NCBI RefSeq assembly: GCF_000314005.1
Contig: NZ_JH980292.1
Location: 1,190,964 to 1,254,963, forward strand
Source: Spirulina subsalsa PCC 9445
GTDB lineage: Bacteria; Cyanobacteriota; Cyanobacteriia; Cyanobacteriales; Spirulinaceae
DNA length: 64,000 nucleotides
Reading direction: 5' to 3'
Shown here piece by piece: positions 62,445 to 64,000 of the stretch. Within the stretch, counting starts at the first letter, position 1. Each line of letters begins with the position of its first letter. A program made the translations under genes and the position numbers. The notes under the pieces are model-generated. The model saw only the letters and a program-made list of their open reading frames with translations. It searched no databases and was not told the origin of the DNA.

Positions 62445-63581
62445 TTATGAATTACCCCCCACTTGCTCTAACTTCTTCTCATAAATTCGATAGCGCTTAC
62501 AAATCTTAGCCCCAGCCGCCTCAATTAAACGGCGAGAGGGAAAATTATCCTCCCAAACATAAGACAACTCAGCCCGTTGATAGCCTTTTCGACTCCCTTT
62601 TCCCTTTTGTATAACCCAATGAATTAACCCCAACGACACCATCTTCCGACGATATTCCGGCAAAGAACAAATCACCAAAATACGCACCTGATTAATTTGC
62701 CGACGATACCATAAAAACTTAAGAATCCCGCAAATATTTAACTTGCCATTGACCCGTTTAAAGGCAATATTTAAATCCGGTAATGCCATCAAAAACCCGA
62801 TCATTTTTCCATTATCCTCCGCAATCGGAAAAATATCCGGATCGACCACTTCTTTTAAATCCTGTGCCTCCGCTAAAAACTCCTCCTCACTTCTGGCGCT
62901 AGAACTCCAATTCCGCTCAAAAGCTGTTGTAAAAAGTTGATATAAATTGCGACAATCCTCCTCAAACCCCTCCCCTTTTGTCCGCATCGGGCGAAACGTA
63001 ATCCCCGATTGACAAGCAATCCGATAGCCTTTTTCAAACTTAGGATCTAGTGCCATCTCTCGGGTGAAATTATAAGCATAGGCATCCTTCGCCTTCTGCC
63101 ATCCCAGCTGATCCATAAACTGGGGATAATAGGGCGGATTATAAGGCATCATCACCATAGGAGGACTATCAAACCCTTCCGTTAACATCAAACAATTATT
63201 ATGGGTTGATAAATCAATCGGCCCTCGCGCTACCGTCATCCCCTGTTCTTTTAACCACTGACAAGCCGCTTCTAATAAAGCCTCTGCTACGGCTAAATCC
63301 TCGATGACCTCAAAAAAGCCAAACAACCCTACAGACTGACCTTCTCGCTCAATTAAACTCTGATTCACGGCGGCTACAATACGCCCTACAACCTGTTCAT
63401 TTTGCCAAGCTAAAAAGCCTTGAAATTTGCCATATTTACAAAAAGGATTGTCAGGACTTAGAGATTTTTTTACACTACTTTGTAACGGTTGTACCCAGTT
63501 CGGATCGTTTTTATAAATATGTCTTGGGAGTTGAATAAACTGTTCAAGTTCTGCTTCCGTTGAGATTGGTTTAATCTCCAT
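62445..63581 (-). CDS. GNAT-like acyltransferase family protein
   Basis: 378 residues from ATG 63581, preceded by AGGAGAAG; the in-frame extension to 63707 is less likely. The N-terminal half has a GNAT-like beginning (QFIQLPRHIYKNDPNWVQPLQSSVKKSLSPDNPF) and FLAWQNEQVVGRIVAAVNQSL; the second half has ARGPIDLSTHNNCLMLTEGFDSPPMVMMPYNPPYYP and PEYRRKMVSLGLIHWVIQKG, the acetyl-CoA loop position. Widespread family of unknown substrate, possibly two GNAT-type lobes. The 20-mer at 62404-62423 upstream of its stop side recurs near 37082. Confidence 0.8.
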   Translation of the reverse strand: MEIKPISTEAELEQFIQLPRHIYKNDPNWVQPLQSSVKKSLSPDNPFCKYGKFQGFLAWQNEQVVGRIVAAVNQSLIEREGQSVGLFGFFEVIEDLAVAEALLEAACQWLKEQGMTVARGPIDLSTHNNCLMLTEGFDSPPMVMMPYNPPYYPQFMDQLGWQKAKDAYAYNFTREMALDPKFEKGYRIACQSGITFRPMRTKGEGFEEDCRNLYQLFTTAFERNWSSSARSEEEFLAEAQDLKEVVDPDIFPIAEDNGKMIGFLMALPDLNIAFKRVNGKLNICGILKFLWYRRQINQVRILVICSLPEYRRKMVSLGLIHWVIQKGKGSRKGYQRAELSYVWEDNFPSRRLIEAAGAKICKRYRIYEKKLEQVGGNS

Positions 63582-63831
63582 TTCTTCTCCTGTTTTGGAT
63601 AAATGAATACGTTCTGCTGGGGGGGATTCACGAATTCCCTCGACGATATGGGGTAATTTTCCAAAAATCTTAGAACATAAATTAGGATGGCTATAGACAA
63701 AAAGCAATTCGATCCATCCCCTTAACTTAGATGATAAACTAGAAATATCCCCTCCCTCTCAAATTTTTCTAGGGTGATGGGGAAACTGCTATCAGCCGAC
63801 TGTCTCGAATCCCTCCCTTAACTGTTAAGCC

Positions 63832-64000
63832 ATGATGGCCTTAAGCGAAACCCGTAAACTAACAATAGAAGAGTACCTCGCTTTTGAGGAAAACAGCCCC
63901 ATTAAACATGAGTATCGGGATAGAGAGGTCTATGCAATGGCTGGGACAACAGATCGCCATAACACGATTGCGCTCAATCTAGCAACTCTTATCCGTAACC
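63832..64000 (+). CDS. Uma2 family endonuclease, partial
   Basis: The first 56 residues reach the window edge: MMALSETRKLTIEEYLAFEE, then HEYRDREVYAMAGTTDRHN. The motif pattern LTxxEYLxxExxxxxxHEYxxGxxxAMAGxxxxHN is that of Uma2 (DUF820) PD-(D/E)XK proteins, a family very expanded in filamentous cyanobacteria. The catalytic Glu-x-Lys core is beyond the edge. Start is the first or second of two tandem ATGs. Confidence 0.9.
   Translation, partial: MMALSETRKLTIEEYLAFEENSPIKHEYRDREVYAMAGTTDRHNTIALNLATLIRN

Overview
The window is cyanobacterial chromosome. The HIP1 octamer GCGATCGC is scattered through it, and it carries cyanobacterial or plastid-lineage genes: pcyA, ycf51, tic20, PAM68, a ferredoxin-dependent sir, and DUF4168 and DUF2079 proteins. 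Intergenic gaps are full of short purine-rich tandem repeats of the GGGAGTC/CCTATTCCC kind, small inverted-repeat elements (MITEs) and IS200/IS605-type relics, as in large-genome filamentous cyanobacteria. The genus cannot be fixed from sequence alone.

Layout. 1-1010: tail of an unknown gene, a right-end relic of an IS605-type element, and sfsA. 1139-11219: dxr, small conserved proteins, a VOC protein with a XisF-like serine recombinase, a ureohydrolase, a NodB deacetylase, a dynamin-like GTPase, an Na+/alanine symporter and a universal stress protein. 11462-21167: recJ, a RecB/RNase-H nuclease, a DUF4168 secreted protein, an orphan dndD, aqpZ and a HerA-like ATPase. 21614-23207: one complete tnpB element lying against ycf51. 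23201-34050: ycf51, an NfeD-like protein, hflX, uppP, a CYTH protein, rpmB, cysK, a TPR protein, a cNMP-binding protein and sir. 33178-36696: mtnP with mreBCD. 37175-40790: DUF2079 protein, KDPG-type aldolase and a GT4 glycosyltransferase.

42034-52145 is the most distinctive block. It holds a 1478-residue exoprotein joining a filamentous-haemagglutinin (TPS) head, a DUF4347 module, a beta-helix, a DUF11 domain and a C-terminal CHAT protease. Facing it is a 1202-residue DUF4347/beta-helix/choice-of-anchor-D/DUF4114 protein, next to an HlyD-type type I secretion adaptor. The two exoproteins share a homologous DUF4347 plus beta-helix start cassette.

52434-56664 is housekeeping: a small Cys-rich protein, tic20, rpsO, PAM68, aroF and proA. 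56878-58796 is a CRISPR array of 27 identical 37-bp repeats with no cas gene in the window. Repeat polarity and a good promoter in the right flank indicate transcription on the minus strand. 59059-64000: yjbQ, pcyA, tatA, ydcF, ilvC, a GNAT-like protein and the start of a Uma2 endonuclease.

Two mobile-element themes stand out. First, an IS605-type family is present as a full element (21614-23207), a tnpB-less LE-RE fusion (10658-10755) and a right-end relic (46-about 180); the right-end hairpin covaries between copies and the element termini supply TGA stop codons to neighbouring genes. Second, a MITE family has GGGYYTGCTGAATA ends and TA flanks. No tRNA or rRNA gene was recognised.
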